The notes beneath the pieces were generated by a model. It saw only the letters and a list, made by a program, of their open reading frames with translations. It ran no database searches and was not told the origin of the DNA. From Marsupella aquatica (taxonomy: Eukaryota > Marchantiophyta): a DNA stretch of 64,000 nt. The stretch covers positions 14,198,001 through 14,262,000 of the forward strand of contig OZ316898.1 of NCBI GenBank assembly GCA_973895155.1. The letters are read 5' to 3'. The position numbers and the translations under genes are program-made. Below, in pieces: positions 21,881 to 33,532 of the stretch; the first letter of the stretch is position 1; each line of letters opens with the position of its first letter.

Positions 21881-24420
21881 AGCTCAAACAACTTTTGGAC
21901 ACTAGGATAATACAGTGATAAAACTATGATTACTGACCCGTACGGACAAGGAAATCCGAGTAAGCATGATTTCATTCATTTGTATTCATTCATGAACTTT
22001 ACAATAATTCAGATGTTTGAGCTCTGTCATTGTGAAACTATTATATATCAGAAGTTTAGAGAACGATTCAGCTAAGATGATTCAATTTAGCAGTCTACTG
22101 GTTGTATTCATCAATTAAAGGATTCAGTGTAATGAGATTCACATAACATGAGAGTTTATATGATTAAATTCACAGCGTGCAAGTTTGTAATGAGTTTGTA
22201 ATGAGTTTGTAATGAGTTTGTATGATTCACACATATTTGAGTTTACAAACAAACCGCATTATGAAAACTCAGCTTAACAATCAAGAGAAATTTTAGCAAA
22301 CAACAATCAACACCAACAGAAAATATAGAAATTGCACCTGAATTCTAAAAATTTGATGTAATCGTCTGAGAGATTGACCAAGCACTTGAAGACCTTGCTG
22401 CGGCATTCCAGAAAGTAAATATAAGATTGAAGATAATAATATGCTAAGCAACAACAACACAGCTTCTATACTTCTATACATAGAGCTTCGCTGCCACCAA
22501 TTGAATAACATGTACTTAATGCTAAGGAACTCATTATGTCGAGTTAAAAAGACTCTTTCAGAAGTACAATCAAAGCTATGGATAGGCAAACTGAGCATGA
22601 ATAAAAGCGCACTAAACCTAAAGATTCAAAGAGGTGAAACAAACCTGAATGCTGAATGGAAGGAGCTGAAACAAGCTGCCAAATAGTAGTTCGAGCTGCT
22701 GAAACACGTTGATCGAGCTGATATGAGCTTAAAATTGGCTGACATGAGCTGATACGAGCACTCCCAAAAAACTAGCTGCAACGAATCCAACGGGCTCCTA
22801 AGAATCCCTTCGAGCAAACTAGAAGTGAATACAAGCTGTAAATGCAAGCTGCAACGCGCCAACGAGCTCTGGTCGAAACGATCGACAACTACTAAGAGCT
22901 GCAACGCGCCGACAAGCACCTGACCACAACGAACAAGCTGCAACGACAAAAATGAAATCCAGGGCAGGAGCAAGAGCGACGAGAGCGAGAGTGAGAGCGA
23001 CGAGAGCAGGCGCACGAAAGTCTAGGGAGCGAGAAACAACAACAATGAACAGTGAACTCAAGACCGTGGGCGCCAACACTAAGGAAGGACTAATTAGGGT
23101 ATTGTTTTAGCATAACCCTAATAACAGCCTAGCGACAGGAAGATTCCAGATGATCTCCGTACACTCCACCATCGACTCAAAAAACTATGCAATCGTGAAA
23201 AAACGATTACCGGATTCCTTTTGATTTGCCGTACTAAAGGAGATTTCTATTTGATCGCCAATTTGAAATTTAAACCGGTAATTATGCAACTGCAAAAGAT
23301 TGTTAGTGGGGACCCCCGGATCCGGATCCGGATCTGTATCTTCACTATATCTGCCAATTCAATTTAAAATGTCAACGAACGACAACTTTCTCACAATCGT
23401 TCCATCACGTAATGGAGGCAAACTTCAAAATCATTCCATTTTGGTAGTGGAGACCGTTGGATCCGTACTCCACTCTCTATCTTGCCAATTCAAACCCATA
23501 CTCTAAACAACGTAAAACGATTCTCACGGTCGGGGAGAACCGATATTCAAAATCAATCCTGTACAATGATTCTCACAACTGGAGACTCAACCAATTTTCA
23601 AAATCAAAATCGAGTCTAGATGAACACATCCTTCATGGAGTCAATAGACAGATCTCATTGCTCACGGATCATTCCTCATTTTTAGTTTCTCCTGACCAGG
23701 ATACTAGCTGGGCTCTCAGCGGAGGCTGATCCAAGGCACATTTGAGGTGGAGCAGATTGGATCATTCGACTATTCCAGTCGGAGGCGGAGCTCAATCAAG
23801 CAACACTGGCGCAGTTCTTGTTGTATCACCTTCAATCTTGGGGAGAGCACATCCGATCAAGCGGGAGAGTTGCGACGAAGTGAGATGACAAACATTTAGA
23901 ACCTCCATAGTCTGCCTCATTCATCGAAGCATACTAGCGGACCAACAAAGAGCGGATATTCTGAAATCACTGTCTGGTCGAGGATTTTGATCTTGATACG
24001 ATCAACAAGTTGTCATTCTCTGGTGGTGCGATTCGGTCACGATACTCAAGGAAATTGGAGTTCGAAGGAGGAGGCTTAGTTGGTTGGGACGAGGAGGCTA
24101 CGCTGGAAGGAAGAGGTTTGGCTGGGAGGAGGGTTTCCACCAACATCGGAGGGTTGCCACCAACATTGCTGAGACCACACGCAACTGAATAACTTGTAAG
24201 TATCAATCAACATTAATTCCGCAATAAATGAGGAGAGTAGTTGCCTTAAATCACGCCTTCAATGCATGAATTGACTCAATGAAGTTATGGTCCAATTTCT
24301 CACTCCAATTTTGATCAATCCGTGTTTCAAGTCCAATACAGAAGCAATGTATCAGAAGTACTAGTAGAGGATCCAAATGAATTCTCTAGTCTAAAATTGT
24401 ATGGCGTTCAAGTCTAGTTG
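21881..24420. other. No supported gene
   Basis: The stretch holds simple-sequence runs (for example GAGCTGCAACGCGCC-type and GAGAGCGACGAGAGC-type runs near 22.8-23.0 kb) and a short ATCCGG run near 23320. Open frames here are compositionally biased and lack domains. Confidence 0.55.
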
Positions 24421-25140
24421 TCCGTACATTTTGCTATTGTTTATTATAGTTGACGGCCTAGCAAAACGAAACGTAATCGAGGTCCATTTTTCAGATCAGA
24501 CTGCTCTCAACTTGTTAGTAGGATGACATGATTTTTTGGTTACACATGTAGTTCGTCACGCGCACAGTCGCGTGAACCAATTTATCTCGTGTCTTTTGAT
24601 ATTGTTTATTGTAGTCCACAGCCTAGCGAATTGGCCAGCAATCTATTTTAAAAGCAACGTCTTCGGTTTATCACGCGCACGGTCGCGTTAATGTTTTCGA
24701 GGTCAGCAAAAGCTCTGCACTCTTAGACGTAATCGCCCTTTATTTCTTAGATCTTCCTGATCTCAACTTGTTAGTAGGATGACCTGTTTTTCAGTTACAC
24801 ATGTAGTTCGTTACGCGCACAGTCGCGTGAACCAATTTATCTTGTGTCTTTTGATATTGTTTATTGTAGTCAACAGCCTAGCGAATTGGCCAGCAATCTA
24901 TTTTAAAATCGAGGTCTGCGTTTCATCACGCGACCGGTCACGTTAATGTTTTAGAGGTCAGCAAAAGCTCTGCACTCTTAGACGTAAATACCCTTTATTT
25001 CTCAGATCTGCCTGATCTCAACTTGTTAGTAGGATGACCTGTTTTTGGTTACACATGTAGTTCATCACGCGCACAGTCGCGTGAACCAATTTATCTCAGG
25101 TCTTTTTGATATTGTTTATTATAGTCGACAGCCTAGCGAA
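24420..25140. repeat. Tandem repeat of about 255 bp with two palindromes per unit
   Basis: CGCGTGAACCAATTTATCT recurs about every 255 bases (sites at 24558, 24813, 25067), and a second site type followed by TTAATGTTTT at 24673 and 24928. Nearly three units. Both palindrome classes keep the ACGCG/CGCGT arms while the centre varies. Confidence 0.9.
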
Positions 25141-25389
25141 TTGTCAGTCAGAGGAATCTCGATTTTTCCTTGATTGCAAAAATGGTTACATCAATCCCGA
25201 AGGACTTTGGATGTGGAATCCATATCCACTAGCACTATCCAGGAATTTAACTGACCTGGTCTTTCGAACACTATTTTCCACGGGACGAAATTAAGCTACA
25301 CAGTATCTATAACAAGTTCTAACTTGAACTACTCTTGAATCTGTAGTTCTAATCTTTGACTACTCAAAATATTGTTGACTTCGATCGAG

Positions 25390-25932
25390 TCAGTCATTCC
25401 AAGATGAAGGCATCCACTCATCGGTGTCTGGTGTGGATTCCCTTGAATCCAGAAATTCTTTCTTTGCCCAAGTCTTAACGTCCATAGATTTTCTCGGCTT
25501 GCTCTTTCTGTAATACAAATCAGAATCTTCGTTCATCTCTAATTGCCTTTTCTTCGGTGCGTCCACTTTCTTGGCCTCCTTCTTGACTGTCTTAGCGTCT
25601 GCTGCTGCTTCCCCCGAAATGGATTCGACGCATGCTCTGGCCTTCAACTTCTCCCCCCTCGAAACAGATTCCACGAGGGCTTTGCCCTTTAACTTCTCCC
25701 CTGATGCCATCTTTGTAGTCATCTCTGTCGGATTGGTCTCCATCTGATCTTCCATCGACAAATATGGCGAACAATGTCGTCTCTCCTAAAACATTTGACC
25801 CGATTTAGTCACCATAAACATTATATTACATCGCTGACACATTCTGTAAGGAGTACCATGAATTCGATACGTCGAACCTTCTGAAACATCCGTCGGAACA
25901 TCCTCATTCTTTGAGCTCAGCGGAGTAGTCAT
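25390..25932 (-). pseudogene. Small Cys-rich, Lys-rich protein with one in-frame TAG
   Basis: From ATG 25932 the frame reads to MFxERRHC, where x is TAG at 25786-25788, and continues without interruption to 25390. RMCQRCNIMF ... ERRHC could be a small zinc-binding motif. The C-terminal part is Lys/Glu-rich with two copies of GEKLK-A and a basic KKRQLEMNED segment. No family is recognised. It is the first gene of the minus-strand module and has an E2F-like site upstream. Confidence 0.4.
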
Positions 25933-26146
25933 CGCCCTTCAAACAAGAGATGCGGACCGAGACTAAGAATTGGAAATGAGAGAGCTGATGTGCGAATAGA
26001 TTATCCAGTAGCCAGAAAGTGGAATGCGTGGGGGAATGAGCAATAGGGATCATCTCAATGCTTTATACTGTTTAGTCTCCACTAGACAGTCATTGTACAT
26101 AGTGGTTTCTAGAAGAGAGTGCGCGTTTGACTGGCGCGTATTAGAA

Positions 26147-26156
26147 TTGGCGGGAA
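26147..26156. promoter_or_regulatory. E2F-like site upstream of the module
   Basis: TTGGCGGGAA matches the plant E2F consensus and lies 215 bases before the minus-strand ATG at 25932. Position and sequence suggest S-phase expression, by inference only. Confidence 0.35.
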
Positions 26157-26411
26157 GTTCAGTTGTCCTTTAATTATGGCTTTAATTTCACGTTTGGCGA
26201 CCGCCCCGGGAATACTGATTGCTAGTGAAGTACTAAGATCTTATGAGGGTCAGTAGTTACTGACTGTCCGGTGTTCACTCATTGGTAAACTGGTACTGTC
26301 CACTCATTTTTTCTGAGTGGAGTTGAAATGATTGTTTGTAATTGATTGTAGTCGTTCTCATTCACTTGAAATGACTGACGGACCATGCATAATCTGTTAC
26401 CGGTATGTGTG

Positions 26412-26720
26412 ATGCCTTTAGATCCGTAATTGTATCTTCTTGTCTCACGCGCAATTGTATCTTACTTATGAAGTACCAAGTACGAGCTAGAGTTTGGGCC
26501 TAGCCTTCTAGCTTCTATGTCGTAGACCCTGTTATCCCTACACCCTCTGACTAAGGTCACGCGACATGCCTTTAGATCCATAATTGTATCTTCCTGTCTC
26601 ACGTGCAATCATATCTTACTTATGAAGTACCAAGTACGAGCTAGAGTTTGGGCCTAGCCTTCTAGCTTCTACGTCGTAGACCCTGTTATCCCTACACCCT
26701 CTGACTAAGGTCACGCAACT
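26412..26720. repeat. Direct duplication, period 154 bp
   Basis: ATGCCTTTAGATCC starts both units (26412, 26566). Each contains ACCCTGTTATCCCTA and GGTCACGC. A second pair of related blocks, CAGTAGTTACTGACTGTCC, lies at about 26250 and 26830, so the whole 26.25-26.97 kb stretch is built from local duplications. Confidence 0.85.
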
Positions 26721-27116
26721 AGTCACGTGCAGGGCAGTGCATTGACTATATTCTGCCTACTTATTGACGGTCGTGATAGGACAATGCAGTTCATGGACAT
26801 TTTACTGGCACTTATTAGCATTACTGTCCTCAGTAGTTACTGACTGTCCACTCATTTATTCTGAGTGGATGTGAAATGATTGATCGTAATCGATTGTGGT
26901 CGTTCTCATTCATTTGAAATGACTGACGGACCATGCATAGTCTGTTGCCGGTATGTGTGGTACCTCTAGGGTCACGCGACCAGTCGCGTGCAGCGCAGTG
27001 CATTGACTACATTCTGCTTATTGACCAACGTGACAGGACAGTGCAGTGAAATTGACGGACGTGACAGGACTGTATGCTTACAGTGATATTCTCTGATGTG
27101 CAGGATCATAATTATT

Positions 27117-30100
27117 ATGGTGACATCTACAGTCTGGATCAGGGAAGGCAAACACGTTATTATAGGCATACGTGAGAAACAGGTTGGAAAAGGTCGCGTG
27201 ATAAGTCTTGATCCTTCCAGGGTTTGTCACAATGTTCCTCTTGGGGCGGACAAAGTTCTTCTTCTATTGGAGGAAGTTTTTGACGAGACCATTCTATGCA
27301 AAGATGGCAAACTTTTGAAGGACATGATTGGGGGTTACCTTGTATGGGAAAGGAATCAGCTTTTTCGAGCTCCCATGGAATCGGAGGATGTGTTTGGCAC
27401 TGTTGGTGATGATCAAGATCCAGTCAATCAAAATTCTGATGGGAACAACCATAATGAGAGTCGGTCTGGTGTGGAAGTAGTTTTACCAAAGGCCTTGTGG
27501 ATGGGCATGCCTGTAAAGGTGGTGGATGAGAACAAGTTGATTTTTGCAGTGGCAACTATACATGTTCTAGATCCTATAGTCAAGCTTGGGGATGTCACCC
27601 TTGGGAATACACATGTGGGAATTCTGATCAACAATTTTGTCGAGGGAGCTACCATAGATCATCTGAAGCATAGAGATTGCTTAAAAGCTTGGTCGATGGA
27701 CCAACTCATTGCCAAGGATGGCAACTTGTTGTCTTTCCACAACATCAGGCAAGCTGTGGGAGGGAACACATCTCCAACAAGTGGCAAGCGGTCCTACGTC
27801 CATAAAAGTAGGAAAAGAAAGAGTCCATCTTCCCAGACATCTAGAAGAGACACATCTTTGGCACGTCAAGATGTGTTGTTGATAAACACTAAGGACTGTT
27901 GTAGTGAACATTGTTGCCAATATTTGGACCGCAACTTGGCTATGGCAATTAGGCAAAAGTGGTGGTCAAAATCTTTTGCGGAGCGCAAGGAGGAGGAAAT
28001 CAAGGCTATTAAAAATACAATACACTTGGGTACTGGAGAAAGGATTCTAGCAGTGGAGGGCAAAGTATTGTGCTTGGAGGCATGGAGAATCATTCATTCA
28101 AGAGGAAAGACTCAATTTTATGCCTTGAAGAAGACTGTGATGGCTGGAATGAACATAGGTACCCATGGTAATGCTGGAAAAAGGCGTATGTCCGAGAAAG
28201 TATCTCAAGCGTTCATGTCAATGAAAGAGATTATTGAGGAGGCAGCTGATCATCATCCAGCCAAGTTGAGAACCATGGCAGATAATACAAGGATGGTTTT
28301 GAGGGAATTGCCAACAAATCTTACTTGGGAGAATATTAGAAACAGGGTTAATATTGTCAACCAGGAGGCTGGTCTTCCTCCAATTTCCCAACCCACCTTG
28401 AGTCATCTACATCAGATGTATTTCAGGGAGTTCTCACGTCACAAAAAGGGCAACAACTTTTCAAAGTGTACAACTTGTAGTGAGTTGCTTCAACGGAAAG
28501 CAAACCTTACAAGAGCTAAGGAAGAGTTAGAGGGCCTAAGGCGTGACGAGGAGGAACATCACCAAGACCACACACAGCAAAGAATGTGCTATCATACCTG
28601 GAGATATGAGTCCATCCATCGTCCAAAGGAAGTGTTATGCCTTATTCACATGATAAGATGGATCATTCAAAGACAGCTCTCCCAAGAATGCCCTTCAATC
28701 CTAAGCATGTGGATGGTGCCCAAAAGTTCCCAATTACTGTCACTGGTATCCTTACTCATGGTCATGGTCCCAAGGCCATAGCCCAATATCATGTTGGAGT
28801 GTGGCCAGGTGATGTCAACATCACTATTGGGTCAATTGATTCAATACTAAGGATGTTGGAAAACCCAAATCCAATGATCAAATCACTTGTGGAGGGGCCA
28901 GACTCGACAAGTCTTTTTAAAGACCTCCTTTTTGGGAGAGCAGATATCTTGGAGGCAAGTGTCCCTAGAGCATTTGAGGATGACATTGCCTACATCTCAA
29001 GCCTAGGTACTTTACTCACAATCCTTTAATTTATTATTATTTAATAATATAAGCTCACACACACTGACACTCTACTTTGTGTAGTTGTTGCTCCTCCTAG
29101 TCAAGGTTTCATTAATAGGGTTTAAACCCTAAACCCTAAATTGGGGTTTAGGGTCTGACTAGGGTTTTATTTAAAAGCATTCTGAGATTGTTACATTGTG
29201 ATGCAGCACCTGAGGCACCAAAGTTCAGGCCCCTTCCACGAGTATTGAAGCTACAACTGGATAATTGTGCCTCAGACAACAAGAACAGATATATGATGGC
29301 TTATTTGTCATTGTTGACGGCAAGGGAGGTGTTTGAAGAGGTTCATCTTGGTTTTATGGTGGTTGGGCATACTCATGAGGACGTTGACGGTATGTTTGGG
29401 CATTTTTCAGAGTCTATGATGCATAACCCCACATACTCATTGCCTGAGTTAATGTCCTTGTTCATGAGAGCAAGGACACCCAATGCAGTCCCACATTTTC
29501 TACAGGAGGTCCCAGATTTCAAAAACTACTTAGCTCCATTCATGTTGAAGGGCCCTAAGGCATTGGTGGGGCATTTAAAACCCAGGCTGTTTAGGTTCTA
29601 TGTTCGTCATGATAGTATGCCATGCTTCCAATACAAAATGAAGTCAACTGATCAGGGATGGTTACCCAAGGAAGGTATTGAAATGTGGTCATGGAAAGAT
29701 GACAAAAGTCCTCACATCCCAATTGGGGTGCCCAAACGGCTACCAATGATGGAGTTGAAAATGCTTCCTGAAGTGCTGACAGGGTTGAAGAAGCATGTGT
29801 CATTCTTTGAGTTTATTCTAAAGCGAACAAAAGAGGAAGAACCAAAGCGACGTTGGACAACTCTCATCAATTATTGGAATGACATTGTAGATACTCTACA
29901 GGGTGAGCAGGTGCAATATGAACCTGAAGGTGCACACAACTTGGAATATGGGTTTTGGCCTTTATCAATATGGAGAGAGCACGTTCCACCAGAATATCGA
30001 AATGTGGCATGTGAGTTGGAGGCAACAGTGGATTATGTGGGACCAGCAAAAGATAAACCTCCTGAGAGTTTTAACCCTAGGGTTGATGTTGTGAAGGGCT

Positions 30101-30502
30101 ATTATGTGTTGGTACGGCCGGACGACTCAGACCTGGATGTTTATCCCGTCCATATGGGGTTAGTTGTTACAGATGTCAGTGGTAGAAGGACCAGTGAATG
30201 AACAAAACCTTCTTCTTACTCATGTATGTGGTGTTGAGTGGTTTAGACCATTTATGGCAAAGAAGCAACGTGGTCAATCAGACTGGCAGCCAAGAGAGCG
30301 GTGGGCAGATTCTTGGGATAAGAAATGGGAACGTGATCCAACTCCAATATACAAGGAAGCTGAGACAATAGATGTTTCCTCTGCCTTGTGGTGTTTCAAA
30401 GCACGTAAAGGACCAGTGACAGGGCTGGTAGGAATTCCAAAGAATGTTGCTGTCAAGGCAAGAGACTATCTCTTGACATGCATAGCAAGTGACAAATCCT
30501 AG
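27117..30502 (+). pseudogene. DDE-type transposase gene, DUF7869-like, frameshifted
   Basis: The first frame (to about 28640) includes a helical part with CTTCSELLQRKANL. A shift near 28632-28655 leads to SHDKMDHSKTALPRM, the counterpart of the DGMDQSK motif of this family. The exon ends at 29006; a 200-bp GT-AG intron follows, and exon 2 (29207 on) has LQLDNCASDNKNR and VGHTHEDVDGMF. These three acidic motifs are conserved in DUF7869-type proteins and probably form an RNase H-fold active site. A second shift near 30170 leads to the last segment (GVEWFRPF ... KS) ending at 30502. The intron contains a telomeric palindrome. All key residues remain, so decay is recent or partly sequencing error. 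Element ends were not found. Confidence 0.65.
29117..29153. repeat. Telomere-repeat palindrome inside an intron
   Basis: AGGGTTTAAACCCT is followed by CCCTAAA and, in the opposite sense, GGGGTTTAGGG, so telomere-type units face each other inside the transposase intron (29007-29206). Confidence 0.85.
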
Positions 30503-31406
30503 ACAGTAATGAAGCATGTAGTTTAGCATACAGTTTAAAAGGCAACTCAGAATAGTAGTAGCCAGAGAACTCAAGTTTAGACAAGTCTTATCGTCTAAGT
30601 TAGTTAGTTGGTTAGTTTATTTAAGATATAATATTAGTTAGTGGGGCCTTAGTTTGGTGATATTAAGGCATGATATTATTGACATTCAAATGAATGTCCA
30701 GTAGACATTGTAATATACAACAATCATATTAATTGTTGTAAAGGGTGGTCAATCTTTTTTGTATTCAACCCTATAGTAATTAAATAGACAATTGAAACAA
30801 TGAATGACAGTTTAATTAAGGATTTGTGCATGGATCAAGAGGTACTTGATGTCATTTAGTGATGCATTGTTATAAAGATCTTGCAACAAAACATTTGAAG
30901 TTTTTGACTATCCCACCAAATGTTAAAGAGGTTGATCATTCATTAACTTATAATATTTAGATAAAATGAGAATTAATCTAATACTTTAGTATTCCTTAAA
31001 TTGGGGTTATAGTGTTCGTTTTAATTGTTGGGCCGCTTTAAAGAACAATAGGCATTTATTAAATGGGATATATTCCACAGAAGATGTCCATATAAGTTAG
31101 GTTTGCTCGCATTAGTCAGTATATACCCTCCCTTTATACATGTCTTCCCTCTAGATTTTAAATATAAGATGTGAGACTCAACGGAATGGTGAACTACAAT
31201 TCAGTTCTGTTGCTTCTTTGTATGCTTGCTCATCCTATTGATGGTGTTCATCGCATTATATATTTGACTCTGACCCTGGGGCATTGTTCTTTTTATACGC
31301 AGGCTAGTACTCAATGGAATGAAAACAATTCACCTCTGATAAGAGCTATGTGCTCCATATTATGAATTTGCATTGATACTTTTGCTTTGTTCATGTTTGA
31401 TCACAG
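30503..31406. other. No supported gene
   Basis: A/T-rich spacer. The missing first exons of the AP2 gene could lie here but I could not identify them. Confidence 0.5.
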
Positions 31407-33532
31407 GGTCAGCAGACGGCCAGCCCGGCATGGGCCCCGACCCAGGAGTTCACCTTTCAAGGGAGTTACACACTATAAGAGGACAGGGAGATGGGAAGCA
31501 CACATTTGGTGAGATGTGGTTCAAACTTTCGTAAAAAATGGTTCTAACTGATGCTAAAATCGTCAGCATAAGACTGAGTTTTGTAAGCAATGTTTTACTT
31601 CGATCACTTAAAGAGCTTGCTCTACTATTTTATTGAGAATGACACGGCAGCCTTACCGTCTTCTAGTCTTTCGTTATAGTAGCGTAGTAATCTAGATCTT
31701 AGCTAGACATCAATCAGGTCATCACTTGCTCGACTATTTTATTGAGAATGACACTGCAACCTTATCGTCTTCCGGTCTTTCGTTATAGTAGCGTTGTACT
31801 CTAGATCTTAGCCAGAAATCGATCAGGTCATCACTTCTGCAACATATTCTTAAAATCTTAAAGTTCATGTTCCCCATTTGGGACTTAAAGTTACGTTCTT
31901 TCTTGCTGTCAGTAGTTTTTCTCTACCATAATCACCCACTTTGTTTAACTCCTCGATCATTGAACAGTTATGCTTCATGAGTGTCATAGATCATTAATTT
32001 TCTTGTATGAGGTAGGTCTAAACAGATTTTCCGCGGATCCCCTCTTTCGATAAGTCCTCGCCTGTACCCAACTCATCTATTATATATCTCTACCGGGCTA
32101 GTTAACTACACATCCATTTTGTTGAACATATTCTTGATACGATGTAAAGACAACGGCTCTTTGGTTTTCCTCTACAATCTTCTACAAGCCTTTGACATAT
32201 GCATCATCAATCTTTGCAGGGTCAACAGAAAACAAATATATCTAGGTACGCGTACACATATATGTATTCTGTGAAGTCATTTAAGAGGCTAGGCTCGAAG
32301 TACATTTCAGGTTTATCAGTCGTTTTTCCTGCATAACAGATATATTGGGAGACTAACAGCATTGTCTAAGTGATTTTCCTGGAGAATAGAAGTATCTTGA
32401 GAGACTAAGAGCATTGTCTATGCGATTGCAGGAGCTTCTTCTACTGCAGAGAGAGCCGCAAAGTAAGCCGATTCTTAATTTTTGTCTGAGGCAGTTAGTT
32501 TGTTAGTTGTGAGAGGCTTCATAGGGTAATTTGATATAGCTTGGTCTCTTTCAGTTAATATTCAGCACTTCATAATTTTTTATATTCGCCATGGAATAAA
32601 TAGTCACGCCGCCATCTCGAAAGTTGCTAGAATATAGCAATATAGTCTTTTCACATAAGTTCCTCCTTTTCACTCTTATTTGCATTTCTTCGCAAAATCC
32701 TTTGAAGAGCGTACAACTCTCACCTAAAACGGGTTTTATACCCAGAACAGCTGTATAGTCAACTCTCTTAATTTCCCTCTTCTGACAGTCACGTCGATTT
32801 TGAGGATTGTTTTGTAAATTGAAAACATAATGAGACTAAAACAATAACGAACTCTTTGCTGTGGCAGGGCGTATGATAGAGCAGCAATATATTTCGAAGA
32901 ATCGGATGCAGATCTGAACTTTGGCCTGACAGAATACGGGTGGGAGTTGCAACAGGTAAGGATTTTAACTGTAGCATGCTTTTAATAATCATAAGTATAT
33001 CGATATTTGAGTTACTGGATCGGAGGGTATATGGCTGCCCAGTGATAGCATGAATCATCCATGACTGGCTTAATTTTATGGAATCCCGTTTCGTTATTGG
33101 ATAGTTTCGGATTGATACTATTGTAACAATGGTTTGCTCTATCTGCTTCAGTTGATGGAGTTATCACAAGCTCAACTTGTGAGAATGCTACGGAAGCAAA
33201 GTGCTGGAAAAGGAACTCTGTACCCAGAGTACCCACCAATTACGCAGGTCCAAGAACCCCCAAGGAACACCGGGGCTTCCAAAGGAAAGAGAGTAGATCA
33301 GGTGGAACCCATACCTCCTACGAATTGGCAGCTTGATTCCGAGCTTGTTCCCAACCGCATCGAGGCTGACGGTTCGTGCAGTAGCTTCGTTAGAGGGATG
33401 GTCCAGTCACACCAGCCTCAGGGGGCAACCTTCCATATACCCCAGGCTGCACATGTCTCCCAACGAAGCAGACAGTACATGCAGATTATCGATGATATGA
33501 CAGCAGACCTTCAAAACCGCAGGAGTGGCTGA
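31407..33532 (+). CDS. AP2-domain transcription factor, 5' end not identified
   Basis: Five exons are readable: 31407-31508, 32220-32245, 32432-32462, 32868-32955 and 33152-33532, all with GT-AG borders and consistent phase. They encode [29 protein letters not shown], the AYDRAAIYF helix and DADLNF, a complete AP2 DNA-binding domain. The linker [19 protein letters not shown] follows, as in euAP2/AIL proteins before the second AP2 repeat, but here the sequence turns into an unrelated tail that stops at 33532. The micro-exons of 26 and 31 nt are a known hallmark of this family. A basic stretch ([11 protein letters not shown]) precedes the domain. The entry exon is in phase 2, so at least one exon is upstream. 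Nuclear location and DNA binding are expected from the family. A gene with one AP2 repeat, or a truncated two-repeat gene, are both possible. Confidence 0.78.

Larger units (their letters stand above)
11300..26989. repeat. Dispersed 16-bp palindrome array (ACGCGACYGGTCGCGT)
   Basis: Copies, perfect or with a few changes, start near 11300, 12262, 13054, 14078, 16791 (half), 19417, 20601, 21218, 21353, 21433, 21513, 21622, 21702, 21811, 21861, 24558, 24673, 24813, 24928, 25067, 26713 and 26974. The fixed parts are ACGCG and CGCGT arms around a six-base centre, often ACYGGT. In the coding part, copies sit in introns or the short spacers between genes; at 21.3-21.9 and 24.5-25.1 kb they sit in tandem repeats. 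I see no copy outside this interval. The shape suits a dimeric DNA-binding protein, but function is unknown. Confidence 0.9.

Noticed and set aside
22293-23079. Leu/Ser/Ala-rich proteins on the minus strand
   Set aside because: They arise from simple-sequence runs (GAGCTGCAACG, GAGAGCGACGAG) and have no domain or splice support.
30503-31406. Upstream AP2 exons at 31171-31365
   Set aside because: The open frame there has no AP2-family similarity and no donor that fits the phase of the exon at 31407.
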